Part shown: positions 30,697-39,113 of the stretch, piece by piece
Layout of the letters: each line of letters starts with the position of its first letter
How positions within the stretch are numbered: the stretch's first letter is position 1
NCBI RefSeq assembly: GCF_008042045.1
Contig: NZ_RDBP01000037.1
Span: 390,764-437,301 of the forward strand
DNA length: 46,538 nucleotides
From: Streptomyces sp. T39
Lineage (GTDB): Bacteria > Actinomycetota > Actinomycetes > Streptomycetales > Streptomycetaceae
Direction of reading: 5' to 3'
Program-made: the position numbers and the translations under genes
The notes under the pieces: generated by a model
What the model saw: only the letters and a program-made list of their open reading frames with translations
What the model was told of the DNA's origin: nothing
Database searches by the model: none

Positions 30697-31791
30697 ATGA
30701 TCGACGCCGCGTCCTCGGTGCGTCTGGTCGACCAGTACTGCCACGGGGTGCTCCGCACGGAACTGGGCCTCGGCACCTTCGAGGCCCGGCTCGGCCCCAC
30801 TCCCGGGCCGCCGGCCGCCGGCACCACGTTCTTCGACACCCAGACCGGCTTCGCCGTCAGACGCTGGTGCCCGCCGCTGCTCGGTCTCGAAGCGCACTGC
30901 CCGCCCGCCCGCTACCTCGCCCGCCGGCGCGAGCTGGGTGCGGTCGAGGCGGGCAGACGTCTGCTCAGGGGCACCGGGATCGACACCTACCTGGTCGAGA
31001 CCGGTCTGCCGGACGACCTCACGGGGCCGGGCGAGATCGCGGCCGCCGCCGCCGCCGACGCCCGCGAGATCGTCCGCCTCGAACTCCTCGCCGAGCAGGT
31101 CGCCGACACGTCGGGCACCGTCGAGTCGTTCCTCGCCGACCTGGCCGAGGCGGTTCACGGGGCGGCCGCCCGGGCCGTGGCCTTCACCACGGTCGCGGGC
31201 GCCGCCGGTCCGGCGGCCGGCGAGCCCGAGCCGCCGGGACCGGGCGCGGTACGGGGGGCGGCGGGACGCTGGCTCGGCAGCCGCCGGGCGGGCACGCCCC
31301 TGAGGGACCCCGTGCTGCTGCGGCACCTGCTGTGGGCTGCGGTCGCCTCGGGGCTGCCGCTGCAACTGCACCCGGGGGACGGCGATCCGGGGCGGCTGGC
31401 CCCCTTCGCCGCGGCGACGGCGGGGCGGGGGACCGACCTCGTCCTGCTGCACGGCCACCCCCATCACCGCAGCGCCGCGCAGCTCGCGAGCGTCCACGCC
31501 CATGTCTACGCCGACATCGGCCCCGCGCTCGCGCGCACCGGGGCACGGGCGGCAGCCGTGCTGGCGGAGACGCTGGAACTGGCGCCCTTCGGCAAGCTGC
31601 TCTTCTCCAGCGGAGCGCGCGGTCTGCCGGAGTTCCACGTCGTGGGCGCGGGCGTCTTCCGCGAGGCGGTGGGCCGCGTCCTGGGCGGCTGGGTCGGCGA
31701 CGGCGCCTGGTCCCGGGCGGACGCGGAACGCGTCACGGGGATGCTCGCGTCGGGCAACGCGCGGCGGGTGTACGGCCTTCCGGCGCCCTGA
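30697..31791 (+). CDS. Amidohydrolase family protein
   Basis: A 364-residue TIM-barrel metal hydrolase resembling the amidohydrolase-2 / FluG N-terminal group. Visible pieces are VDQYCHGVL near the N-terminus, LQLHPGDGD, LLHGHPHHRSAAQLASVHAHVYADIG (metal and active-site histidines) and the closing NARRVYGL. The first HxH motif of canonical amidohydrolases is altered to QYCHG, so metal binding may differ. AGGGAG lies before the ATG at 30697. The substrate is unknown. It converges on ctaA with a hairpin between. Confidence 0.8.
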   Translation: MIDAASSVRLVDQYCHGVLRTELGLGTFEARLGPTPGPPAAGTTFFDTQTGFAVRRWCPPLLGLEAHCPPARYLARRRELGAVEAGRRLLRGTGIDTYLVETGLPDDLTGPGEIAAAAAADAREIVRLELLAEQVADTSGTVESFLADLAEAVHGAAARAVAFTTVAGAAGPAAGEPEPPGPGAVRGAAGRWLGSRRAGTPLRDPVLLRHLLWAAVASGLPLQLHPGDGDPGRLAPFAAATAGRGTDLVLLHGHPHHRSAAQLASVHAHVYADIGPALARTGARAAAVLAETLELAPFGKLLFSSGARGLPEFHVVGAGVFREAVGRVLGGWVGDGAWSRADAERVTGMLASGNARRVYGLPAP

Positions 31792-31834
31792 ACGGATCCG
31801 GGCCCTCGGGGGCGCGGCGGCTCGGGCGCACGGA

Positions 31835-31863
31835 CGCCGCCGGGCGCGGTGTGCCCGGCGGCG
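31835..31863. terminator. 11-bp hairpin between convergent genes
   Basis: CGCCGCCGGGC (31835-31845) pairs perfectly with 31853-31863 around a 7-nt loop, in the gap between the amidohydrolase and ctaA stops. Likely bidirectional. Confidence 0.55.
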
Positions 31864-31896
31864 GTGGTGATCAGGCGGCGATCGGACGGTGCCGCA

Positions 31897-32856
31897 TCAG
31901 GCGGCGGCGAGGGCGTCCGAGGGACGGTCCGGGGAGGGCACCGTCACCACGGGCCGCTCGCGCAGGCTCAGGGCGAGGCGGACCACGGCGATCCACATCA
32001 GCGCCGAGCCCAACATGTGCACGCCCACCAGGATCTCCGGGACGTGGGTGAAGTACTGCACGTACCCGATGACCCCCTGCGCGAGGACCACCAGCAGCAG
32101 GTCCCGGGCGCGGGCCCGGGTGTCGTCGGGGGCGTCCACCACACGCAGCACCAGCCACATGGCCACGGCGAGCGCGCAGACCACCCAGGCGGCGACGGCG
32201 TGGATGTGCGCGGCGGCCGTCCAGTCCCACGGCATCCGCGGCACGTCGCTGCTGTCGCCCGCGTGCTTGCCCGACCCCGTCACCGACGTGCCCAGCACGA
32301 TCAGCAGCGCGGTCACCCCGATGATCGCCCAGGAGAGCTTGCGCACCGGCCGCGGCACCCGGGGCCGGGGAGCCCCGTCGCCCTCGCCGGTGCGCACCCA
32401 GGTGACCGTCGCCACCGTCAGCAGACCGGTCGCGAGCAGGAAGTGTCCGGCCACGCTCCAGGGGTTGAGACCCGCCCAGACGGTGATCCCGCCGATCACC
32501 GCGTTGGCGCACACGATCCAGAACTGGGTCCAGGCCAGCCGGCCGAGGCCCCGGCGCCGCGGCTTGGTGGAGCGCACCGCGATGATCGCCCAGCCGACGG
32601 CCGCGGAGAGCACGTACGTCAGCAGCCGGTTGCCGAACTCGATCGCGCCGTGGAGACCCTGCGCGGGGGTGGCGAACAGGCTGTCGTCCGTGCACTTGGG
32701 CCAGGTGTCGCAGCCGAGGCCGGAACCGGTCAGACGGACGGCGCCGCCCGTGACGATGATGAGCACGCTCATCACGACGGCGGAGAGCGCCGCCCGTCGC
32801 AGGATTGCGGGCGACGGTGTCCAGCGCTGGGCGATGTAGGCGAGGGGGGTCTGCAC
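31897..32856 (-). CDS. ctaA: Haem A synthase
   Basis: A polytopic membrane enzyme that oxidises haem o (from CtaB) to haem a. The 319-residue protein has about eight helices. The haem-ligand histidines are visible in HGAIEFGNRLLTYV, GHFLLATGLL, AHIHAVAAW and GVHMLGSALMW, and the extracellular cysteine pair in GLGCDTWPKC. Three starts are in frame: ATG 32886, ATG 32865 and GTG 32856. I choose GTG 32856 (MQTPLAYIAQRW) because TACGAT, which itself contains the ATG at 32865, lies exactly 7 nt before it and neither ATG has a ribosome site. The choice moves the N-terminus by at most 10 residues. Confidence 0.9.
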   Translation of the reverse strand: MQTPLAYIAQRWTPSPAILRRAALSAVVMSVLIIVTGGAVRLTGSGLGCDTWPKCTDDSLFATPAQGLHGAIEFGNRLLTYVLSAAVGWAIIAVRSTKPRRRGLGRLAWTQFWIVCANAVIGGITVWAGLNPWSVAGHFLLATGLLTVATVTWVRTGEGDGAPRPRVPRPVRKLSWAIIGVTALLIVLGTSVTGSGKHAGDSSDVPRMPWDWTAAAHIHAVAAWVVCALAVAMWLVLRVVDAPDDTRARARDLLLVVLAQGVIGYVQYFTHVPEILVGVHMLGSALMWIAVVRLALSLRERPVVTVPSPDRPSDALAAA

Positions 32857-32869
32857 GCGCCCCATCGTA
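32857..32869 (-). promoter_or_regulatory. Leaderless promoter, -10 TACGAT, for ctaA
   Basis: TACGAT (32864-32869, minus strand), then GGGGCGC and the GTG at 32856. If correct, the in-frame ATG at 32865 is promoter DNA and not translated. Confidence 0.5.
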
Positions 32870-32890
32870 GGCGGGGGCTTGTGCATGCAT

Positions 32891-34009
32891 TCACGAGGGG
32901 TCGGTTCCGGGAGGAAAGGTCACGCGGAAGCGCGAACCGTCCCAGTGGTCCTCCTCGTCCCACCACAGGGCGAACCGCCAGCGGGCCGCGTCGCCCGGGC
33001 GGTCCGGCGAGGACAGGAAGGCGTCCGTCAGATCGGCCGCCACCGCCTCCGCCGTGCGGTCGGTCACCGCGTCCATCCCGCGCCACGGGAACGCCATCGG
33101 CCGCCAGGAGCCGTCGCCCGTGCACACGTCGAACCGCCACACCGCCCGCCAGGAGCGCGCCCGCAGGATGCGGTGCACCTCGGAGCGGTCCAGGGCGAGC
33201 CCCTCGGCGATCGCGTCGGGCGCCATGCCCTCGATGCGCCCCGCGACGACGGCGAGCGGCAGCAGCCGGGGCGGCAGCAGTTCCCGCTTGTGCAGCTGGG
33301 TGAGACCGCCGTCGAAGGGGCACCGCCGCAGTCTGCGTTCGAGCTGGTCGCCCAGGTGCTCCAGGACCGCGGCATGGGCCCGCTCGGCGGGGTCCGGCGC
33401 CGTCCACGCGGCGTGGAAGGCACGTTCCGCCCGCACCGCCCACTCCGCCGCGTCCACCGGGCGGCCGAGCTCCTCCAGACGGTCGCCGAGGAAGGCGTGG
33501 GCCTGGGCCAGGCCCTCGCGGTTGCGCGGATCGCCCTGGTCCAGGGACTCCCAGACGGCGATGGCCCGGTGCGTCGCCTCGACCGCGGCGAGGCCGGCCA
33601 GCCTGTCCTCCGTCCGCGGCTGTTCGCCCTGCGGACGGAAGGCGTAGCGCGGCAGCCCCAGATCGTCGCTGAGCGGTTCGGCGAGGTAGACGGCCTGGCT
33701 GATCAGGGTTCTGGCGAACCAGCGGGCGTGCTCGGGGTCGTGCCCGGCCGGCCCGGCGCCGTGACGGACGGCGGCGTCGACGGCGGCCAGCGCGTCGACG
33801 CGTCTGCCGATGTCGAAGTGATGACGGGCCAGGTCGCTGTAGCGCAGCCCGAGTCTGGCGGCGAGGGAGAGATCGTCCACCGCGTGCGGGGCGAGCGCGG
33901 CGATCAGATCGGTGAGCATCCGCTCCCGCTCGAGGGGCGCGGCCTCCGGGCGGCCCGACCTGACCTTCGCCCATTGCGCGTCGAGCAGCAGTACGGCACA
34001 GCGTTCCAT
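32891..34009 (-). CDS. Uncharacterised TPR-like protein with a helix-turn-helix segment
   Basis: A 372-residue protein I cannot name. Residues ~30-230 are Ala/Leu-rich helices of tetratricopeptide style (ARHHFDIGRRVDALAAVDAAV, LAQAHAFLGDRLEELGRPVDAAEWAV). A compact segment at ~265-300 (GMAPDAIAEGLALDRSEVHRILRARSW) looks like a sigma-region-4 type helix-turn-helix. The C-terminus is Trp-rich and strand-like (RWRFALWWDEEDHWDGSRFRVTF). GGAGG lies just before the ATG at 34009. It sits between ctaA and an ABC exporter on the same strand, leaving 34 bp to the ctaA GTG. A regulatory or scaffold role is a guess. Confidence 0.75.
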   Translation of the reverse strand: MERCAVLLLDAQWAKVRSGRPEAAPLERERMLTDLIAALAPHAVDDLSLAARLGLRYSDLARHHFDIGRRVDALAAVDAAVRHGAGPAGHDPEHARWFARTLISQAVYLAEPLSDDLGLPRYAFRPQGEQPRTEDRLAGLAAVEATHRAIAVWESLDQGDPRNREGLAQAHAFLGDRLEELGRPVDAAEWAVRAERAFHAAWTAPDPAERAHAAVLEHLGDQLERRLRRCPFDGGLTQLHKRELLPPRLLPLAVVAGRIEGMAPDAIAEGLALDRSEVHRILRARSWRAVWRFDVCTGDGSWRPMAFPWRGMDAVTDRTAEAVAADLTDAFLSSPDRPGDAARWRFALWWDEEDHWDGSRFRVTFPPGTDPS

Positions 34010-34058
34010 CCAGACCTCCGGTCGTGCGGGTCCCGATGGAAGCATCCTGGCGTGCGCC

Positions 34059-34826
34059 TCACTCCCAGCGGAAGAGCCGGGCTGCGGCACCCAGTCCGAG
34101 CACGGCCCATACGGCGAGAATGCCCATGTCCCCCCACGGCACTCCCGCGCCGTCCCGCAACACGTCCCGCAGGCCGTCGGAGAGGGCCGCGATCGGCAGC
34201 AGCGCGAGCACGTCGGCGACGCCCTCGGGGAAGCGGTCCAGCGGCACGATCACGCCGCCGCCCACCAGCAGGAGGAGGAAGACGAGGTTGGCCGCGGCCA
34301 GCGTCGCCTCCGCCTTCAGCGTCCCCGCCATCAGCAGTCCCAGCCCCGAGAAGGCGGCGGTGCCGAGGACGAGCAGCAGCACGACCCACAGCGGGTTGCC
34401 GTGCGGGGACCAGCCGAGCGCGAACGCGATCACCGTCAGCAGCACGATCTGGAGCACCTCGGTCGCCAGCACCGAGAGCGTCTTGGCGCACATCAGCGCC
34501 CAGCGGGGGAGGGGCGAGGCGCCGAGCCGCTTGAGCACGCCGTAGCGCCGCTCGAAGCCGGTCGCGATGGCCTGCCCGGTGAACGCGGTCGACATCACCG
34601 CGAGGGCGAGGACCCCGGGTGCGAGGAAGTCGACCGGCTCGCCCGCCCCGGTGTCGACGATGTCGACCGTGGAGAAGAGGACCAGCAGCAGCGACGGGAT
34701 GATCACGGTGAGCAGCAGCTGCTCCCCGTTGCGCAGCAGCATCCGCGTCTCGAAGGCCGCCTGGGCGGTGATCATGCGGGCGAGGGGTGCCGCGCCCGGC
34801 TTCGGGGTGTACGTGCCGGCGCTCAT
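34059..34826 (-). CDS. ABC transporter permease (ABC-2 type)
   Basis: A 255-residue permease with six predicted helices in the ABC-2 (drug/lipid exporter) arrangement. The blocks ERRYGVLKRLGASPLPRW and GVADVLALLPIAALSDGLRDVL are typical of daunorubicin-resistance-like permeases. Its ATG at 34826 overlaps the ATPase stop (ATGA) and has AAGGAG 8 nt upstream. In mycobacteria a similar exporter lies at the same place beside sufR, so the association is old; the cargo is unknown. Confidence 0.9.
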   Translation of the reverse strand: MSAGTYTPKPGAAPLARMITAQAAFETRMLLRNGEQLLLTVIIPSLLLVLFSTVDIVDTGAGEPVDFLAPGVLALAVMSTAFTGQAIATGFERRYGVLKRLGASPLPRWALMCAKTLSVLATEVLQIVLLTVIAFALGWSPHGNPLWVVLLLVLGTAAFSGLGLLMAGTLKAEATLAAANLVFLLLLVGGGVIVPLDRFPEGVADVLALLPIAALSDGLRDVLRDGAGVPWGDMGILAVWAVLGLGAAARLFRWE

Positions 34827-35749
34827 CCGCGCAGCTCCTTGCCGGTCAGCTCCAGGAAGACGTCCTCCAGCGTGTGCCGCTCCACCGAGATCCGGTCGGG
34901 CATCACCCCGTGCTGGGCGCACCAGGAGGTGACGGTGGCCAGCAGCTGCGGGTCGATCCGGCCGGCGATGCGGTACGCGCCCGGGGACGGTTCGGCGGCC
35001 GCCGAGCCGTCGGGCAGGGCCTTGAGCAGCGATCCCAGGTCGAGACCGGGGCGGCCGGTGAAGCGCAGGGTGTTCTCGGCGCCGCCCCGGCACAGCTCCT
35101 CGGCGGTGCCCCGGGCGATCACCCGGCCCGCGTCCACGATCGCGACCATGTCCGAGAGCTGTTCGGCCTCGTCCATGAAGTGCGTGGTCAGCACGGTGGT
35201 GACACCGTCGGCGCGCAGCTCGCGCACCAGCTCCCAGGTGGAGCGGCGGGCCTGCGGGTCGAGGCCGGCGGTCGGCTCGTCGAGGAAGACGAGTTCGGGG
35301 CGGCCGACGACGGCCATGGCCAGCGCGAGGCGCTGCTGCTGGCCGCCGGAGAGCCGGCGGTAGGCGGTGCGGCCGCAGCCGCCCAGCCCGAGGCGCTCGA
35401 TCAGAGCGTCGACGTCCAGCGGATGGGCGTGCAGCCGGGCCATGTGCCGGAGCATCTCCTCGGCGCGCGCGCCCGAGTAGACACCGCCGGACTGGAGCAT
35501 CACGCCGATCCGCGGACGCAGCCGTTCCGCGTCGGCGACCGGGTCGAGACCGAGGACGCGCACCGTGCCCGCGTCGGGGCGGCGGTAGCCCTCGCACGTC
35601 TCCACCGTGGTCGTCTTCCCGGCGCCGTTGGGGCCGAGCACGGCGGTCACGGAGCCGGTGGCGACATCGAGGTCCAGGCCGTCCACCGCGGTCTTCGATC
35701 CGTACCGTTTGACCAGGCCCCGGACCCGGACGGCCCACTCGTTGCTCAT
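34823..35749 (-). CDS. ABC transporter ATP-binding protein (exporter, DrrA-like)
   Basis: The 308-residue ATPase partner of the adjacent permease. Walker A GPNGAGKTT is at 39-47, the signature LSGGQQQRLALAMA and Walker B LVFLDEPTAGLDP follow, then the switch His in TTHFMDEAEQLSD. After residue ~225 a C-terminal domain typical of DrrA/NatA-type exporters ends in HTLEDVFLELTGKEL. The start is the ATG at 35749 (MSNEWAVRVRGL), backed by TAGACT 7 nt upstream; the open frame beyond is antisense to the DUF72 gene. Transcribed with the permease. Confidence 0.93.
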   Translation of the reverse strand: MSNEWAVRVRGLVKRYGSKTAVDGLDLDVATGSVTAVLGPNGAGKTTTVETCEGYRRPDAGTVRVLGLDPVADAERLRPRIGVMLQSGGVYSGARAEEMLRHMARLHAHPLDVDALIERLGLGGCGRTAYRRLSGGQQQRLALAMAVVGRPELVFLDEPTAGLDPQARRSTWELVRELRADGVTTVLTTHFMDEAEQLSDMVAIVDAGRVIARGTAEELCRGGAENTLRFTGRPGLDLGSLLKALPDGSAAAEPSPGAYRIAGRIDPQLLATVTSWCAQHGVMPDRISVERHTLEDVFLELTGKELRG

Positions 35750-35762
35750 GCGGGGAAGTCTA
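35750..35762 (-). promoter_or_regulatory. Leaderless promoter, -10 TAGACT, for the ABC exporter
   Basis: TAGACT (35757-35762, minus strand), then TCCCCGC and the ATG at 35749. No -35 of note. Confidence 0.55.
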
Positions 35763-35854
35763 GGGACCCGCCCGGGCGTCCCCTTGCGCGCCCCCGGGAC
35801 GCGGGAGGGCTCCCGCCCGTGGATGGGACGGCGCTGACGGGGAACCCGTCCGGC

Positions 35855-36661
35855 ATGCCCGTCCTCATCGGCACCTGCGGCTGGCAGTACCGGGACTGGC
35901 GCGGCGAGCTCTACCCCGAGCGGGTGCCGCAGCGGCTCTGGCTGGAGGAGTACGCGCGGCACTTCCCGGTGGTCGAGAACGACGGCGCCTTCTACCGGCT
36001 GCCGGAGCGCAGCACCTTCGCCGCGTGGCACGACCGCACGCCCGACGGCTTCGTCATGGCCGTGAAGGCCAGCCGCTTCCTGACCCACGTCAGGCGGCTG
36101 AGGGATCCCGAGGAGCCGGTCGGTCGGCTGATGCACCGGGCCGCGGGGCTGGGGGAGCGGCTGGGGCCCGTGCTGCTCCAGCTGCCGCCGACGCTCCGCG
36201 CGGACGCCGGCCTGCTGGACGACGTGCTCGGGTGCTTCCCGCGCGACGTGCGGGTCGCGGTCGAACCGCGGCACGCGTCGTGGTGGACCGACGCCATCGC
36301 GTCCGTTCTGTCGGACCGGGGAGCCGCGCTGTGCTGGGCGGACCGCGGATCGCGTCCGGTGACCCCGTTGTGGCGGACCGCCGACTGGGGGTACGTGCGC
36401 TTCCACGAGGGCCGCGCGAAGCCCTGGCCCGGATACGGCCGGCGGGCCCTGGCCTCCTGGGCGGAGCGGATCGCCGACGCCTGGCCGGCGAGCGGTGACG
36501 TGTACGCGTTCTTCAACAACGATCCCGGCGGCGCGGCGGTGCGCGACGCGACCGGATTTGTTCGTTCCGTGGCCGCGACGGGACGGTCCGCAGTGCCGCC
36601 GGCCACCGCGGAGGGGCGGTCCGCGCAGCCGCCCGGACCTGCGGCGGAGCACTCCGCGTGA
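35855..36661 (+). CDS. DUF72 domain protein
   Basis: A 268-residue protein of the DUF72 (YecE-like) family, a TIM-barrel-type fold with no assigned reaction. The hallmark N-terminus GTCGWQYRDWRGELYP, the internal VENDGAFYRLP and VKASRFLTHV, and the late VYAFFNND are all present. Residues after ~222 form a Pro/Ala-rich tail not found in the core. ATG at 35855 follows GGGGAA; a GTG 12 codons upstream is possible. It is divergent from the ABC exporter and ends 18 nt before a palindrome upstream of sufR. Confidence 0.85.
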   Translation: MPVLIGTCGWQYRDWRGELYPERVPQRLWLEEYARHFPVVENDGAFYRLPERSTFAAWHDRTPDGFVMAVKASRFLTHVRRLRDPEEPVGRLMHRAAGLGERLGPVLLQLPPTLRADAGLLDDVLGCFPRDVRVAVEPRHASWWTDAIASVLSDRGAALCWADRGSRPVTPLWRTADWGYVRFHEGRAKPWPGYGRRALASWAERIADAWPASGDVYAFFNNDPGGAAVRDATGFVRSVAATGRSAVPPATAEGRSAQPPGPAAEHSA

Positions 36662-36678
36662 TCGTTTCCGCAGGTCAG

Positions 36679-36694
36679 CTTAGGTATGCCTAAG
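36679..36694. promoter_or_regulatory. DtxR/DmdR-like palindrome CTTAGG-N4-CCTAAG upstream of suf
   Basis: A perfect 16-nt inverted repeat 87 bp before the sufR start. Aligned as a 19-mer from 36680 it matches 13 of 19 positions of the iron-box consensus (TTAGGTTAGSCTAACCTAA), including TTAGGT and GCCTAA. Its symmetry axis differs from that of the consensus, so the identification is tentative. Confidence 0.45.
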
Positions 36695-36729
36695 TGATGC
36701 ACGGCACCGCGCGGTGATCGGGACGCGGC

Positions 36730-36766
36730 TTGTCACTGTCCGAGGAATTACGCAACAATGGCGTTG
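36730..36766 (+). promoter_or_regulatory. suf promoter and SufR operator (CAAC-N6-GTTG)
   Basis: TTGTCA (36730-36735) and AACAAT (36754-36759) are spaced by 18 bp and end 6 nt before the sufR GTG at 36766, so the mRNA should be leaderless or nearly so. CAAC-N6-GTTG (36753-36766) overlaps the -10 box and reaches the first base of the start codon. As I recall, this is the palindrome reported for S. avermitilis SufR. Binding here would block the polymerase directly. Confidence 0.7.
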
Positions 36767-37521
36767 TGAAAAACGTTGGCGAGGCTCCCCAGGAGGAACT
36801 CGCGACCGGTGAGCGCTCCACGCGCAACCGTGTCGCGCGCTCCATCCTGGACCACGGCCCGTCCACCGTCTCCGACCTCGCGGGCAGGCTCGGACTCACC
36901 CAGGCGGCCGTCCGCCGCCACCTCGACTCCCTCGTCTCCGAGAACGTCGTGGAGCCCCGCGAGCAGCGCGTCTACGGCGCGCGCACCCGCGGCCGCCCCG
37001 CCAAGGTCTTCGCCCTCACCGACTGCGGCCGGGACGCCTTCGACCAGTCCTACGACACGCTGGCCGTCGACGCCCTGCGCTGGATCGAGCGGTCCGCCGG
37101 CGGCGGCGCGGCCGGCGAGGCCGCCGTCGCCGCGTTCGCGCGGGACCGCATCGAGGCCCAGGGTGAGAGCTATCGCGCCGCCGTCGACGCCGCGGCCCCC
37201 GAGGACCGGGCCGAGGCGCTGGCCAAGGCGCTCAGTGCCGACGGGTACGCTGCTACGGCCCGTACCGCGCCGGTCGGCGAACAGCTCTGCCAGCACCACT
37301 GCCCGGTCGCCCACGCGGCCGAGAAGTACCCGCAGCTGTGCGAGGCGGAGACCGAGTTCTTCTCGAAGCTCCTCGGGACGCACGTGCAGCGGCTCGCCAC
37401 CATCGCCCACGGCGACGGCGTCTGCACCACGTTCATCCCGCGCGGCTCCCCCAGGAGCGGCGCCGCACAGACCACCACACCACCAGCATCTGCAAGCACG
37501 GCCGGGAGGAACCCCGCATGA
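36766..37521 (+). CDS. sufR: Fe-S cluster-sensing repressor SufR
   Basis: An ArsR/DeoR-like winged-helix repressor of the suf operon that binds DNA when it holds a [4Fe-4S] cluster. The 251-residue protein has the N-terminal winged helix ([30 protein letters not shown], about 27-57, and wing [11 protein letters not shown]). Cysteines 175, 179 and 192 (C-x3-C-x12-C, in [19 protein letters not shown]) are the likely cluster ligands; Cys87 and Cys220 are extra. The GTG at 36766 is supported by the promoter/operator layout. The stop overlaps the sufB ATG (ATGA), so repressor and scaffold are coupled, giving negative feedback by cluster supply. Confidence 0.95.
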   Translation: MKNVGEAPQEELATGERSTRNRVARSILDHGPSTVSDLAGRLGLTQAAVRRHLDSLVSENVVEPREQRVYGARTRGRPAKVFALTDCGRDAFDQSYDTLAVDALRWIERSAGGGAAGEAAVAAFARDRIEAQGESYRAAVDAAAPEDRAEALAKALSADGYAATARTAPVGEQLCQHHCPVAHAAEKYPQLCEAETEFFSKLLGTHVQRLATIAHGDGVCTTFIPRGSPRSGAAQTTTPPASASTAGRNPA

Positions 37522-38939
37522 CTCTCCCCACGGAGACTGCCCACCCCGAACTCGAGGGCCTGGGTACGTACGAATTCGGCTGGGCCGACTCCGACGCGGC
37601 CGGTGCCGCCGCCAAGCGCGGCCTCTCCGAGGAAGTCGTCCGCGACATCTCCGCGAAGAAGAACGAGCCGGAGTGGATGCTGAAGCTGCGGCTCAAGGGC
37701 CTGCGGCTCTTCGACAAGAAGCCCATGCCCAACTGGGGCTCCGACCTGTCGGGCATCGACTTCGACAACATCAAGTACTTCGTGCGGTCCACCGAGGCGC
37801 AGGCCGCCTCCTGGGAGGACCTGCCCGAGGACATCAAGAACACCTACGACAAGCTCGGCATCCCGGAGGCGGAGAAGCAGCGCCTGGTCGCCGGTGTCGC
37901 GGCGCAGTACGAGTCCGAGGTCGTCTACCACCAGATCCGCGAGGACCTGGAGGAGCAGGGCGTCATCTTCCTGGACACCGACACCGCGCTCAAGGAGCAC
38001 CCGGAGCTCTTCCAGGAGTACTTCGGCACCGTCATCCCGGTCGGCGACAACAAGTTCGCGTCGCTGAACACGGCCGTGTGGTCCGGCGGATCGTTCATCT
38101 ACGTCCCCAAGGGTGTCCACGTGGACATCCCGCTCCAGGCCTACTTCCGCATCAACACGGAGAACATGGGCCAGTTCGAGCGGACGCTGATCATCGTCGA
38201 CGAGGACGCCTACGTCCACTACGTCGAGGGCTGCACCGCCCCGATCTACTCCTCGGACTCGCTGCACAGCGCCGTGGTCGAGATCATCGTCAAGAAGGGC
38301 GGCCGCTGCCGCTACACGACCATCCAGAACTGGTCGAACAACGTCTACAACCTGGTGACCAAGCGCGCCGTGGCCTACGAGGGCGCGACGATGGAGTGGG
38401 TCGACGGCAACATCGGCTCCAAGGTCACCATGAAGTACCCGGCCGTCTACCTGATGGGCGAGCACGCCAAGGGTGAGACCCTGTCCATCGCCTTCGCGGG
38501 CGAGGGCCAGCACCAGGACGCCGGCGCCAAGATGGTCCACATGGCCCCGAACACCTCCTCGAACATCGTCTCCAAGTCGGTGGCGCGAGGCGGCGGCCGC
38601 ACCTCCTACCGCGGTCTCATCGAGATCGGCGAGGGCGCGCCGGGCGCCAAGTCCAACGTGCTGTGCGACGCGCTGCTGGTCGACACGATCTCCCGCTCGG
38701 ACACCTACCCCTACGTCGACGTCCGCGAGGACGACGTCTCGATGGGCCACGAGGCGACCGTCTCCAAGGTCTCCGAGGACCAGCTCTTCTACCTGATGAG
38801 CCGCGGCCTCACCGAGTTCGAGGCGATGGCCATGATCGTGCGCGGCTTCGTCGAGCCGATCGCCAAGGAACTCCCCATGGAGTACGCGCTGGAGCTCAAC
38901 CGGCTGATCGAGCTGCAGATGGAGGGCTCGGTGGGCTAG
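37518..38939 (+). CDS. sufB: Fe-S cluster assembly scaffold SufB
   Basis: SufB with SufC and SufD forms the SufBC2D scaffold on which Fe-S clusters are built. The 473-residue protein is full length and uninterrupted, unlike the intein-containing SufB of M. tuberculosis. The beta-helix core is recognised by [36 protein letters not shown] and [14 protein letters not shown]. The likely cluster or persulfide Cys is in [20 protein letters not shown] precedes the ATG at 37518, which overlaps the sufR stop. Two hairpins follow in the gap to sufD. Confidence 0.97.
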   Translation: MTLPTETAHPELEGLGTYEFGWADSDAAGAAAKRGLSEEVVRDISAKKNEPEWMLKLRLKGLRLFDKKPMPNWGSDLSGIDFDNIKYFVRSTEAQAASWEDLPEDIKNTYDKLGIPEAEKQRLVAGVAAQYESEVVYHQIREDLEEQGVIFLDTDTALKEHPELFQEYFGTVIPVGDNKFASLNTAVWSGGSFIYVPKGVHVDIPLQAYFRINTENMGQFERTLIIVDEDAYVHYVEGCTAPIYSSDSLHSAVVEIIVKKGGRCRYTTIQNWSNNVYNLVTKRAVAYEGATMEWVDGNIGSKVTMKYPAVYLMGEHAKGETLSIAFAGEGQHQDAGAKMVHMAPNTSSNIVSKSVARGGGRTSYRGLIEIGEGAPGAKSNVLCDALLVDTISRSDTYPYVDVREDDVSMGHEATVSKVSEDQLFYLMSRGLTEFEAMAMIVRGFVEPIAKELPMEYALELNRLIELQMEGSVG

Positions 38940-38992
38940 GCCCCCCAAGGCCCCGGGCAGCCGCCCGGACCCGCCGTCCCGATCACGTCCCC

Positions 38993-39011
38993 GGGCTCAC
39001 ACGGTGAGCCC
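38993..39011 (+). promoter_or_regulatory. 8-bp hairpin in the sufB-sufD spacer
   Basis: GGGCTCAC and GTGAGCCC pair around ACG, just before a much larger hairpin. Confidence 0.5.
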
Positions 39012-39020
39012 AGTGAGCGG

Positions 39021-39071
39021 GCCCTCGGCGGCCGCGGCCGGAGCACAGTTCCGGCCGCGGCCGCCGAGGGC
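39021..39071 (+). promoter_or_regulatory. 21-bp perfect hairpin in the sufB-sufD spacer
   Basis: Arms 39021-39041 and 39051-39071 are perfectly complementary around a 9-nt loop. Inside an operon such a stem would act as a partial terminator/attenuator or as a 3' barrier protecting sufRB mRNA. Confidence 0.65.
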
Positions 39072-39113
39072 GCGCGAACGCACCGAATGCAGAAAGCGAG
39101 CAGACCGACAGCC

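Noticed and set aside
37518..38939. Intein in sufB
   Set aside because: M. tuberculosis SufB carries one, but here the frame is 473 residues with an unbroken SufB core.
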